DNA of 64,000 nucleotides from Mesostigma viride (Eukaryota; Streptophyta; Mesostigmatophyceae; Mesostigmatales; Mesostigmataceae): positions 1,749,011-1,813,010 of the forward strand of contig RPFO01000127.1 of the NCBI GenBank assembly GCA_009746045.1, given 5' to 3'. The translations under genes and the position numbers were made by a program. Positions 44,628 to 56,300 of the stretch are shown piece after piece (position 1 is the stretch's first letter; each line of letters starts with the position of its first letter). Below the pieces are notes generated by a model, which saw nothing but the letters and a program-made list of their open reading frames with translations, made no database searches and was not told where the DNA came from.

Positions 44628-44897
44628 GGTGGTGGTGGTGGTGGTGGTGGTGGTGGAGGTGGTGGTGGTGGTGGTGGTGGTGGTGGTGGTGGTGGTGGTG
44701 GTGGTGGTGGTGGTGGTGGTGGTGGTGGTGGTGGTGGTGGTGGTGGTGGTGGTGGTGGTGGTGGTGGTGGTGGTGGTGGTGGTGGTGGTGGTGGTGGTGG
44801 TGGTGGTGGTGGTGGTGGTGGTGGTGGTGGTGGTGGTGGTGGTGGTGGTGGTGGTGGTGGTGGTGGTGGTGGTGGTGGTGGTGGTGGTGGTGGTGGT
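44628..44897. repeat. (GGT)n trinucleotide tract, about 90 units
   Basis: Nearly pure. The poly-Trp, poly-Gly, poly-Val, poly-Pro and poly-His frames around it are artefacts. GT-rich sequence continues to 44955. Confidence 0.97.
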
Positions 44898-45013
44898 GTG
44901 TGTGTGAATGTGTGTGTGAATGTGTGCATGTGTGTGTGTGTGTGTGTGTGTACACGTGGGTGTGTATGTGTGGGTGTGTTTTCCCCATCAACTTTCTTGT
45001 TACCCTCTGTCTC

Positions 45014-46138
45014 CAGTTCCTCACGCAGGAGCGGAAGCTCTTTGTGGCCTGGAGAGGGGGGACGGCTATCGACTACCGCGACACGTCCTGGCTCTACACC
45101 TGTGACGAATCCCGCCAACGCACGGTTATCTTGACCAGCTACTACCAGCGCAGCTTCGGCGACATCCACAGAGCACTTTGGGACGAACTCAAAGCCCCAG
45201 CCCCCGCACAGCCGGCAGCCCCATCGGCTTCCTCCCTCTGCAAGGATGACATCCGCGCAGTGCTGGAGGAGCACGTGACCTGGCCGCTGGCCGAGAAGAT
45301 GACCTCGCTGAACACCACGCTCAACACGGTCGAGGCCCGGGTCTCCAACGTGGAAACCAAGGTCGTCCACAAGCTACAACCACAGTTCACGGCGCTACAC
45401 ACCGCGGCGCAGGCTTCGGAAACGCATGCTGCACTTGTCTCTCGCCTTAACCAGGTGGAGGGCAAGTGTGGCGTGCTCCTGAAGAAGCTTGAGGCCATCA
45501 CCGCCCACACCGAGGCCCTGGCCACACAGGTCCCCAAGATAGCGGAGCAGACGGCCACCATTGCATCCCAGCCACCCCGGCAGGATGCTGGCGACCTCCC
45601 GCCGCTCTCCTACGCGGACCTGCTGCGGTCAGCGACCGCCTCCACCACCGACGCCATCGCCACAAAGCTCCAGGAGCTGGAGGACCACCGCCAGGCCCAG
45701 CAACGGGAGGTCACCGACCGCGCTCGCCGCGAGTGCCGAGTGGTGCTACGTCGCTTCCCCCAGAAGCCAGGTGAGACGTCAACCTCTCTTGCTGACGAGC
45801 TCAAGAACCAGCTTCTTACCCTCATGGGCCTGGTAGGTGAGGTAGAACTGCGTGGGTGCCACCGCCTTCCCCACTCACGGGACAAGGCGGCTCCCCCACC
45901 AGCCCTACTCACCTTCCCCTCCCCTGAGGATAAGCAGCGGTTCCTCTCTCGTCGCAAGCGGTTGCACGACCTCACCTGGACGCTGGATGACGACCTCACC
46001 CCCGCTCAGCAACAGCAGCGACGCGACCTGTGGCCGGAATACCTCCGCCATAAGCAGGACCCCCAGAAGCCCAAGGTGTACTGGAGGGGCGGGGACCTGA
46101 TGATCAACCACAAGATGTGGACGCCCCCAGCGGGCTAG
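45014..46138 (+). CDS. LINE ORF1-like protein, second family member (intact frame)
   Basis: Open from the GGT tract through QFLTQERKLFVAWRG, a long coiled coil (LAEKMTSLNTTLNTVEARVS, HAALVSRLNQVEGKCGVLLK), LPPLSYADLLRSATASTTDA, CRVVLRRFPQKPGETS, LMGLVGEVELRGCHRLPHSR, FLSRRKRLHDLTWTLDDDLT and QQQQRRDLWPEYLRHKQDPQ, to TAG. It aligns with the 41-kb ORF1 but is clearly diverged. The start is uncertain: either the frame begins inside the microsatellite or the 5' part is lost. Likely an RNA-binding, self-associating protein of a retroelement. No ORF2 follows. Confidence 0.7.
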   Translation, partial: QFLTQERKLFVAWRGGTAIDYRDTSWLYTCDESRQRTVILTSYYQRSFGDIHRALWDELKAPAPAQPAAPSASSLCKDDIRAVLEEHVTWPLAEKMTSLNTTLNTVEARVSNVETKVVHKLQPQFTALHTAAQASETHAALVSRLNQVEGKCGVLLKKLEAITAHTEALATQVPKIAEQTATIASQPPRQDAGDLPPLSYADLLRSATASTTDAIATKLQELEDHRQAQQREVTDRARRECRVVLRRFPQKPGETSTSLADELKNQLLTLMGLVGEVELRGCHRLPHSRDKAAPPPALLTFPSPEDKQRFLSRRKRLHDLTWTLDDDLTPAQQQQRRDLWPEYLRHKQDPQKPKVYWRGGDLMINHKMWTPPAG

Positions 46139-46557
46139 AATAGCAATAGCCCTAGCTTGTAACCATTGGCGTCACTGCCGCTAAGGCAGCCATGCCTAGC
46201 TGTGCCAACACACCTAGTCACGTGCCGCCAACGCACGGTACACAACCAGCCATAGCCTTAGCCTAGTCCTAGTACAGCCATGCTACGCCCTGGCTATGTT
46301 CAGATTACTTGCCCACGCTCCTTGCTATGATATGCTCACATGGGTCTTATTGCACCCACAGTTTGCCGGATCGTTAGCCTGTCCTTTTAGCTAGCCGCGC
46401 CCGATTGCAGCTGTGGCATGCCTTTGGCATGAAGGAGACTGGGGGTCTCTGCCCTTTCTCCTGTAGTGCACACACAGGGATTAAAAGCACTTCGGTGCTC
46501 CGTGACTCCCCAACGGGAGCACGAGTTTAATTAATTAATTAATTAATTAATTAATTC
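46139..46557 (+). mobile_element. 3' UTR and tail of the second ORF1-only element
   Basis: Ends with a hairpin at 46501-46523 (CGTG, bulged A, CTCCC; CAAC; GGGAG, CACG), then TTTAATTAATTAATTAATTA. The loop and the single bulge are conserved, although stem bases differ from the 42-kb copy. Confidence 0.75.
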
Positions 46558-46693
46558 ATACATCCACCTCCATTCATTTCCATCATCCTGAACGACTCGA
46601 CAAACGCCCGGATAAGATAACAGCAGGCTCGAGCTACCATGGTCCGGATTCTTCAATATTTCTGGCCTGCGCTGGTTGTCTCTTCGATACTTA
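46558..46693 (+). mobile_element. Short retroposon family R, 5'-truncated copy
   Basis: Shares CATCATCCTGAACGACTCG, CTCGAGCTACCATGGTCCGG and CTGGCCTGCGCTGGTTGTCT with the copies at 47251, 47407 and 53341. Confidence 0.7.
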
Positions 46694-46779
46694 CTTACCA
46701 ACTTGCGGCGCATGAACCATGTGCACAAGTCAACACGAGCAAATGCATTGTATCCCACGGTGAGTCATACTCTAGCTCC

Positions 46780-47235
46780 AATGTACATGCTGTCGCCATG
46801 CATGTTAATTTTTAGCCACCCGGCCTTGTATTAGCCTCATGGGCGCCTGCCAACGTCGAATATCCGGATGTAAATCACATAACTATAAACTGGGAAGAAT
46901 GCGGTCGCAGCCGGCCCGTGATGGTCCATACTTCACATGGCCGGATCGATAGATACTCGCGCGTTGTTACTATATTCTTGGGGCCCCCATCATCGATCAT
47001 TACATAGTATCTTTATCTATATTAAATTAGATATTATCTACCCCATAGTTTAGGACAGCCTCTACACGAGATGTAGACTCAACGCAATCCTTGGGGAACT
47101 GCATTGTTGTAGCAAGTAACCAACCAGATTTCTAAGTGTTTGAATTAAAGGCCCATATTGCTATCGCGACGGTAAATTATAACAACGTAATTTCGATTTG
47201 GGAGTCATTAATCACAAGGAGTTCAGTCCATCAGC
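46780..47235. other. No gene seen
   Basis: AT-rich sequence without recognisable exons. Confidence 0.4.
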
Positions 47236-47320
47236 ATATTCTCTCGGCCGGAGCTACCATGGTCCGGATTCTCCCGATTTCTGGCCTGCGCTGGTTGTCT
47301 CCTTGATATTCTCTCGGCCG
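47236..47320 (+). mobile_element. Retroposon R, 55-bp truncated insertion with 15-bp target duplication
   Basis: Family R 3' end (GAGCTACCATGGTCCGGATT to GTTGTCTCCTTG, 47251-47305) is bracketed by ATATTCTCTCGGCCG at 47236-47250 and 47306-47320. Confidence 0.85.
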
Positions 47321-47392
47321 TAATTTGCGAGGTACTTGTGGGTCCTTCACAAAAACTCGCGCATTAAGGCCGTATATTTGGCCCCCTCATCA

Positions 47393-47764
47393 ATACCCCG
47401 TATTATCAAGGAGACAACCAGCGCAGGCCAGAAATCGGGAGAATCCGGACCATGGTAGCTCGAGCCTGCCGTTATCTTGTCCGCGTGTTCGAGTCGTTCA
47501 GGATGATGAAGATGAATGGTGATGGAAATGTGTATCCTTGTGCATTGAAATTATGGCTGGCTTACGTGTAGAGCGACTATATGACCTAGACGGTGGGGCC
47601 GGAAACAGCATGCTTGATCAGGGCGTGTGTTTCGAGCCTAACTGGCCGGGAGTGTCTAGTGGTGAGCACCATTGCTGCGATCGCTCTCCCACCATTTACG
47701 AGGAAATACCCGCAAATGGAAAACCACTGAAAAGGTCTAGCTAGTCAGTCATACCCCGTATTAT
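47393..47764 (-). mobile_element. Retroposon R, 344-bp copy with 14-bp target duplication
   Basis: ATACCCCGTATTAT occurs at 47393-47406 and 47751-47764 and brackets the element (47407-47750), which lies in minus orientation. No coding capacity. It is the longest copy in the window. Confidence 0.85.
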
Positions 47765-49226
47765 GACAGTATGGGCCAACACGGGTCCCGGCTTCAACTT
47801 TCATCGCGCGCGCATCTCTCCTTCCAGCAGCCTACCGTCACGCATGGCACGCCTGCAGTCCTATTCCATCGAGGGTTGGCACCCCGAAGCCGCCCGTACG
47901 TAGTGATAAACGCCCATGGCGTGGACTGCGGCCATTCCTGCAAACGCTTGTTAAAACGCGCACTGGCGCCTGCGGAAGAATGTGCTTTCACGATATCTCT
48001 GGACTCTGAATAGATTCCAGGGCGGAGTAATGCACCTTGCAGCTATACCTTTGGCGTTGCAGACATGCTTCCTTCCGTCCCAAACTAGGAAACTGGCAGA
48101 CAGCGACCGCGATGTCGCAACTGGCATTCATGATTCTGGGCTTCGCATGCAATCTCACGCAATAATGCTTCCGCGCAGGCATTTCCCTGCGTTCCTTACT
48201 CGTAAAATTATTTTTCTGACGTCTCCAGCACAACAATTTTCCCGCGCTTTTTTCTCCTTACATTTTCGGCCTTTTCAGCTTTATGAACGCCGCCTTTTTG
48301 ACCAGCCAAGCTCTGATAAACGGCTCATAACGCCCTCATAACGTGTCGGATACCTACACAACTGAACTGTATTGGAAGCAATTCGAATCTCCTAATGTGC
48401 CGCAGGCTGAAAGTACTGTACAGTAGTAGTAGTAGTTATTGTTGGGTCCCACGCCGCAAAAAGCAGCTTGGCCCTGTATTGGCCCTTGTTGTTGTTGACT
48501 TGTTGTTGCCCACGCCGCATTGGGCAGCAGAGATTTGGAAACGGCCAGGACAGTGAGGATACTGAACAGCATGCCATCACAAACATACAACGCCGGATAG
48601 ATGTAGTATCGGTGCTACTGGGTTGTTGATACTTGTAATGATTCCAAGATATTCCATGGGCTCACTAGGAGACGGTATTCGTACCTGTCCACCCACAGAG
48701 TACTGAGATTGCCCAAGTGCCGAGCCCGTAACCTCCTGCAACCACGTCGCAATATTACTTGGCAAGGCTGCCAGAGTGGCCTCTCCATGACGTTGGCTAC
48801 ATCATGTATTCCGTCAGGCCTCGCATATGCTTGTGGTGGTGCGCTGAGCGCGGCGCCTGTCACTAAGTTGTGGAAGAATCCGGATGGGCTCAGCATGGCG
48901 GAAGGACGCAGCTGGCCGCAGTGTCCGGCCTAGGTGCCTCCGACAGGCTGCGAGCGCGACTTTCTGTAATGTGTCCGAGAGCATAGACGACGGGAATGCC
49001 ATGCCGATAGCGTGTACTTCCAGAAATTGGGCGTCATGGGTAGCCATTATTGGTAGAAAATTTCTTATCTCGCCGCATTGGGGGGTTACGTCGGCAGGCA
49101 TTATGCAGTGGCAGCCGTAACGTTGACATTGTGGGTGGGGATGTCTTTATGAGCTGGTACTTGGTTAATTTCTCCCACCCAACGTCGGAGTGGTGGTAGA
49201 GGTGATTTAATTTGCATAAAACGCAG
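47765..49226. other. Unresolved upstream region of the NRPS gene
   Basis: No exon recognised. The first half of the condensation domain, including HHxxxDG, should come before 49227 but is not visible here. There is a short (TAG)n at 48425. Confidence 0.4.
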
Positions 49227-49451
49227 ATGGGGTTGGAAGTGGTGGGGAATGGGACGAGCCAGCTCGTCCCGCTCGATCCTGCAGTGGAGGAGTATTGGAA
49301 TGTGCTGCTGTACGCGAACAAGGCTCCCCCACCGTTGCTGCTACCCCAGGGCGCTACTGTGGCGACGGATGCAGAAAAGTCCCCGTCCAGGTCCGCCATC
49401 GTCGAGCATGATTCCCTGTCCATTCCCGCCAAAACGGTTTCGGGTCTTGAG
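49227..49451 (+). CDS. NRPS exon 1 seen (C domain, mid part)
   Basis: Contains [20 protein letters not shown] then PLLLPQG, the C-domain pattern YWxxxLxxAPPxLxLP. Acceptor AAACGCAG, donor GTAAGG, phase 0. Confidence 0.8.
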
Positions 49452-50295
49452 GTAAGGGGCATTGCGACGACCCTGTAATAGCCTCTGCTGCATGGCGTGG
49501 CCATTATAAGCTTTCCCAGGTGAAGAGATCTCCGTTTTTTCCGTCCGGTGAACATTTGTCAAATGCCGTAATCACGTTGGATGCGTAGACACGCTTTCGT
49601 GTTTCCGGCTTCCCGTCGACATTACAGTAAGATCCCAGTTTCCATAATGATCAGAGCTTGATGTTATGCAGCCCCTTATTCGCAATAGTAAGCAAGTGTC
49701 GTGCCCTGGAACGGCAGCTGGCAGCCTCCTATCCATGTTGTGGCAACATGAGACATGCCAGTGTGTTGTAGTGCATTTAGCATCTCAGGGATGGTGGTGC
49801 AGCCACGCATGCTTTTGCCGGTGCCTGCAATTGTCAGGCCTCGAATGGAGTGGACAGGCTTACATGCCACAACCATGCAGCACTCACCATTCTAAAACAA
49901 GTGGCATTTGCACTAGGTAGGCTTGTGCCACATGTGCTGTTCTCCTGTACTTCGTGTTTGATCAGGCTAGCTGTATTAATGTCCATTGCCTTGACTACAG
50001 GATGTCCGTTAGGGGAATCCGCCAGTTCGCATTAGGTACAGATTCGTTTGAACTTTCGTGCCTTTAGGGTTGCGGTTATAACAGTCGTGCCTTTAGGGTT
50101 GCAGTTATGACAGTATGATATGCCATCTGTGTGAAGGTTGCGAAAGCCCTGCTTTGAGCCCTAGGCCCGTCACCTTCCCCCTCCCATTTCACGCATCCCA
50201 TTTAATTTTTTTCACTAGTTGCCTATATCACCCACCCATCAATACACCCGCCCACCCACCCATCCACCAACCCGCCAGCCCGCCCGCCCGCCCCG

Positions 50296-50368
<73 letters not shown>

Positions 50369-53300
50369 ACCCACGCACGCACACACGTTGTCCATCCTGC
50401 TTAGAGTGGAGTTGAGTGCGTGCAGCATCTATTAAGCTGGAATTACCGTATTCAGATTACCTGCATTACTAGCTTTGAGCATCTGCTGCTGTCAACAATA
50501 TGTCGCAGCCATCGCTGCCGTTGCCTCCATGAGTTGAAGGGTATGCACCACCAGATCAGAATGCTGGCTCTTGCGGATTGCAGCAGCCCAGGTGCATGTG
50601 CCTTATTTCCCTAAGCACCCTATCAGCCCAGGTGCATGTGCCTTATTTCCCTAAGCACCCTATCAGCCCAGGTGCATGTGCCTTATTTCCCTATGCACCC
50701 TATCAGCCCCAACCAAGTCTTAGGTATGCCTGACGAGTCTAGGCATGATGGTGATGCTGGGTCTAGCAACGTAGTAACAGCTGGCAACTGTGCTGTCCTC
50801 CCTGGTCAGACTATGTACTTTGGCTGCTATTTTCCATTCTAGCCTTTAAGAATGTCTCACTTTCTTCCCAGGGATGAGGCGGGCTCGACTTGATGGGGAA
50901 TACATGCTCTGGACATTGATGTATTCCCTGACATGGCGATGACGTAGAGTAATGGATGCGTTCTTCCCTTACATGGCCGTGCCGTAGAGCCATCACCCCT
51001 GCATGCCTTTCTAGGGCCGCCAACGATCACCGGGCTTGGCCGCCGCGGCTAAAATAGAGCTCTCTTTGTATCATGGCTCACCAGAGCATGGACAGTTGCA
51101 CAATCTGCGTTCCTGTTTGAACATCGGTCATCCCCCTCCCCCCCGCTCCCCCCAAACGCCCCCACCCCTGCAGGGCGTGTGCTCCCAGCACAGCTCTTTC
51201 CTCGCGGCCTCCCTCCTCACCGCACTCGTGGCGCTGCTGCACAAGTACTGCAACGAGCAGACCAGCCTGACCGTCGGAGTCATGCTGCCGGGCAGGGTGC
51301 ACAAATTCCCGCCGCCGCCGCGCGTCACTGTCAACGGCATGCGGCAGGTGGGTGGTGTCTGCCGGGACATGGAGAAACATACTTCGGGTCCCTTCTCACA
51401 AAGTAATATGCCTCGGGTGCCTGTCCTCAGAAATTCACACGTCTGGCGCCATGCCAGGTGCACGACCGCTAGAAACCATGTGGCCCACCCTGGCTAGAAA
51501 CCAGCCAGCTAGCTGTGGCCAGAAACCACATGGCCAACCCTGGTCGCTCTAAGAACGCCTCCGCCCTGCGCCCTAAACAGAAGGAGAGCCGGCAAGGGCA
51601 ATGTCGCAGCATTTTTTACATAAAATCGTGTCAGGTGAAGAAAGTCGTGGGGGGATGCCATGCCCACAAGCATGCTCTTCCCTTTTTTCCTCTCTCTCCA
51701 GTGCATATCTGTCTCTCCTCCACCATGGCTGGTGGGCGTGCAACAGCGTGGTGGGTGTGCACCATTCCCTGGCCCGTTTGTAGATGCCACGTTAAAAGTA
51801 ACCGCACGTTCAGACTCCCCAGCACCTTCGCGTCAGCTTGGCGCTATGAATGAGCCCTGCGCGTAAGGCCTGCTTTTGGAAGGATAATGCCGTTGTCTGG
51901 TGCACTTTTTCCCTCTGTCGGATACCATCGTTTCCCGTATTATGCGAAGTGCCTAATTTCTTGTATCTTTATTTCCGGTTTCCTTATTCCCGAAATCCTT
52001 TTGTCCCTAACCTTGTTCCTCATCCTTGTTCCTTATCCTCATTCCCGACATCCGCGTGTCCCTCTGGCTGCCCCCGCTGCCCCCATCGCGCCCCAGGTGC
52101 CCAACTTAGTACCCGTCAATGTTACCACCACCAACGCGGCCTCCGTGGCGGATCTGCTTGCGTCGGTCACGGCGCGACTACAGGGCGCGCTGGCCCACGC
52201 GTCCGCTCCCTTCCCCCTGCTGGTGGAGAAACTGGTGGCGGCCACCTCTGGCAGCAAGGGGGGCAGCATCACCAGTGTCAAGGTGAGCTCAACAGCATGA
52301 GTAGGGCTAGGAGCATCAGCATCACCAGGGCAAGGAAGGCCATAACTAGAGTGTTAGCTATATCACCAGCACCAGGGTGAGTTTGACACCATAGCCACTG
52401 TTGGCAGTGTCACCCGTTGAGATGAGTTTACCTCATAACCAGCACAGTTATGGATACCTGTTTGCGTAATGATTTCCGCTGCAAAGGCCATATCGGATGC
52501 CACGCGGGTGATGCTGCCATCCGCACTCCCCCACCCCCGCCAAAATATCTGCTGCAAGGGACCATGTCAGGTGCGACGACATGCTAGTGTTTGCTTGCGC
52601 AAACGAGGCACACAGGTTAGGTGACGCTCATTTCAACATGCAATTAGGAAAATAATAATAATAAATTTTTTTTTCAGTGTCCTTGGACTGCTTGGCCCAT
52701 CGATGTCTACCTGACCCGAGAACTCTGGCGGCCGTACCACTTGAACTTATGCAAAACATGGACATCACTCATGCCTTCTGTGTGCCTGCAGGCGCGCGAC
52801 AAGAATGAAGGCACCCTCCTCCCCAGCGTGGTGTTGGACTTTTCCGAAGACGTCGATCCATCCACCACGCCCTCCAACGGCCACTCCGACACGGTTGCTC
52901 TTCTGGGCTACACGCCGGCCGTGTATGTGCATGTAAGGCCTGGGGCCGGTGCCCAGGTGGCGGATGATGGCAGCCAACACCGCTCACTGGACGCCCACTT
53001 CTATCTGAACGTGTCAGAGATCGACCCGGTGGTCGCGCGTGCAATGCCGCGCCACCTGGCGGGCATGATGGCCGCGTTTGTCGGGCCAGAAGGCTCGGCC
53101 GTTCCCTTGCACTCGCTCGACTACCTGGACCCCAAGGAGAAGGAGCGGCTATTTTTGGACTTCAACCGCACCGCGCGCGAGTTCCCAAACTGCTGCGTGC
53201 ACCAGCTGGTCGAGCGCGCGGCGGCGCGGCACCCAGACAAAGTGGCGGTCGTCTTTGGGCCCCTGGAGGTGGGTCTAAAGACCTTATGACGCTCTAGGTG

Positions 53301-56300
53301 GCTGCAGTTGCTCACATTTCCACGGAAACCTGTCTGTAAAAGTATATGATCAAGCAAGCTGTTTCCGGCCCCACCGTCTAGGTCATCTTGTCGCTCTACA
53401 CGTAAGCCAGCCATAATTTCAATGCACAAGGCTACACATTTCCATCTCCATTCATATTCATCATCCTGAACGACTCGACAACGCGGACAAGATAACGGCA
53501 GGCTCGAGCTACCATGGTCCGGATTCTCCCGATTTCTGGCCTGCGCTGGTTGTCTCCTTGATGTAGTCTAACCAATACCTCTACAAATTGGTTGCCTTGC
53601 CAAGCTGTGGGTGGCTACAGGCGCCGCCCCCTGGGGATGGCATGTGCGGTGCACGCTCCGATGCTTGCAGGTGTGCAGGGGGATGATGTCCCTTGCGGGG
53701 GTGTCTAGTGGAAGATGTGCGCATCTGCTTCCAGCCTCCATCTCCACCTCTGGAAGATGTGCGCAGCTGCTTCCAGCCTCCATCTCCACCTCTGGAAGAT
53801 GTGCGCAGCTGCTTCCAGCCTCCATCTCCACCTCTGGAAGATGTGCGCAGCTGCTTCCAGCCTCCATCTCCACCTCTTGAGCGAGCGCATGTAGCGTGCA
53901 GGACACCGATGGCTGCTTGGCCAGCATGTGGAGGTTTAGACCGCCAGTCATGCAGAGGGTACCGGGCCAGCGGTGTGCGCTTGTTTGGGTGGTCAGGCTA
54001 AACTGCCTGCATGGCTAGCCAGCCTGCATCCTGCATGCATGCCATGTGGCGGTACCCCAAGCAATGCTGGGGGCAATGCTGTTAAGGGGCATAGGGGTCC
54101 AGTACTACGCAGACAAGTGGTTCCTTACCAGCCGCCTTGTGTCGTAGGAGGAACACACTGACAAGTTTTCATTCTCTATGTGCCCCTCCCCCCCCCGTGC
54201 AGGTGACCTACCGCCGTCTCAACGAGATGTCGAACCAGCTGGCGCACTACCTGCGCACCAAGGGGGCGGGCCACGGCAAGTTTGTGGGCTTGTTCCTGGA
54301 GCGCGGTGTGGAGATGATCGTCGGGCTGCTGGCCATCCTCAAGGCGGGCTCGCCGTACATACCCATGGACCCGGTACGGACACACAACAACACGTCAATA
54401 TGTGCCATGGACCTGCTTGGCTTGACATGATCATACTGTTGTGTATCCTTCGTGCTTGGGGCTCGCTGCTTGGCTTGACATGATAATACCTTGTGGCTTG
54501 CTGGGTCCATTCCCTCCCATGCGTCCGTCTCCTCGCGTTCTCATGCGTCCCTCTTACTCCCTCCCATCTGCCCCTTCCCCCCTCTTGTCTTTTCTCCCTC
54601 CTACTCCCCCCCCCCCCCCCCCCTTCTCTTTCCTGGTTGTCCTCCGCCCCCCCCCCAGGTGTACCCGCGTGACCGCATCGCAATGATGATGGAGGACGCT
54701 GCGTGCACTCTGGTGGTGACGTCGTCCGACCTCAAGGCACGGCTGCCCACCAACACAGCCGAGGGGGGAGCCACCAGCGGATCTGCGCCCAATGTGAGCT
54801 GCCGAGCGCCATCTGTGTGTTGGTTGTCTTATGTTTGCGTGCGGGTGTGGCTGGGGCTGGGGCTGGGGCTGGGGCTGGGGCTGGGGCTGGGGCTGGGGCT
54901 GGGGCTGGGGCTGGGGCTGGGGCTGGGGCTGGGGCTGGGGCTGCGGCTGGGTCTGGGGCTGCGGCTGCGGCTGCGGCTGCGGCTGCGGCTGCGGCTGCGG
55001 CTGCGGCTGCGGCTGGGGCTGGGGCTGGGGCTGGGACTGGGGCTGGGGCTGGGGCTGTGGGTGTGGCTGTGGGTGTGGCTGTGGGTGCGAGCATTGATTG
55101 TTTGGTTGGTTGGCCTTGTGTGTGCGTCTGTGTTTTTTATACACGTTGGTTTTTCTCTGTGAGAGCTGCTGGCTGCTGGGTTTCTCTGGGCGCTTGCGCA
55201 CACTGTTTCACTCGCTCGTCTGCATGTGTGCTCTCTCATCGTCCTTCCATGCAATGGTCTATGTGTGTGTGCTGCATTTTTTACGGTTGTCTGTGTGCGT
55301 ACGCGAGCTTGTTCATGCGCTTGACATTATGTATCTCTCTGTCTCAGCTCATTCTTATTTGTCTCATTTTATGCATTCCCCCCGTGGGCCCCCAAACGCC
55401 AGGGCACCTCCCACTCGGACGGCGCGGTCACGCTCATCTGTCTTGACGAGGAGGCAACACTCATCGGCGACAACTGGAAGGAGGACCTGGTCCCAGATGC
55501 CGAGTTTGGCGCCTGCACGCCCGAGGACCTCGCGTACGCAATATTCACGTCCGGGTCGACCGGCCGGCCCAAGGGCGTGCAGATCAAGCACGTGAGCGTG
55601 GTCAATCTGCTGGCGTCGGAGGCGAGGCTCGCCGAGTTGAGCGAGAGCGATGTCCTGGTCGCAGTGTCGACGATTTGTTTCGACATTGCCGGGCTGGAGC
55701 TGTTCATGCCGCTCATGGTGCGCGTGTGGCGATAAGTGTAGGGGAGGATGGCTGGAAATAGCGATAGGAGGTTGGATCAGTTCATGTTGCTCATGGGGGG
55801 TGATAGCGAGTGTTGGTGGTTAGGGCTAAAGTTATCGATGAGCTGTCCTTGCCGCTCGTGGTGGATGATGATAGCTATAGGCGGCTATGACTGAAAATAG
55901 CGTTAGTTTGAAGCAGGCTATGATGCGCGGTTATACATGTACATTGCTGTATATTCGTAGCTATACATGACTATGCAACAGCTACAGGCTTTAGCTGTAT
56001 GTGCCACCCGTGGTGCATGGCCTTAGCTAAAGGCTGAGACCAGGAAGTTGTCCATCATGATTGATGGAGTGCTGGTAGCCATTTCCTGCAGCGGTCCATT
56101 CTGCTCATGGTGCGTGACCGGAGGTAAGCATGGCTGTAAATAGACTCAGGCTAGAGCTGTTCACGCCGGTCAGGGTGGAGTATGACGATATGTGTGGTTT
56201 TCTGACGTTCCTGCCTGTTTCGCATACGTCCATGCCTGTTGGGTGCCCTGCGGTCCCCAGGCCGGCGCCCGCCTGGTTATCGCCAGCCGAGAGGTGGCGG

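Noticed and set aside
44540-45370. Poly-Pro, poly-His, poly-Trp and poly-Gly ORFs
   Set aside because: Products of the GGT tract; only the downstream ORF1 portion is protein-like.
47393-47764. DNA transposon with ATCAAG inverted ends
   Set aside because: Ends match for only about six bases, whereas a 14-bp target duplication and variable truncation point to retroposition.
48880-48930. Peptide PDGLSMAEG as the condensation HHxxxDG motif
   Set aside because: The two histidines are missing, no good splice sites flank it, and surrounding residues lack C-domain similarity.
54491-55446. Long Leu/Gly, Ala/Gly and Pro/Gln ORFs
   Set aside because: Translations of the GGGGCT tract between two confirmed NRPS exons.
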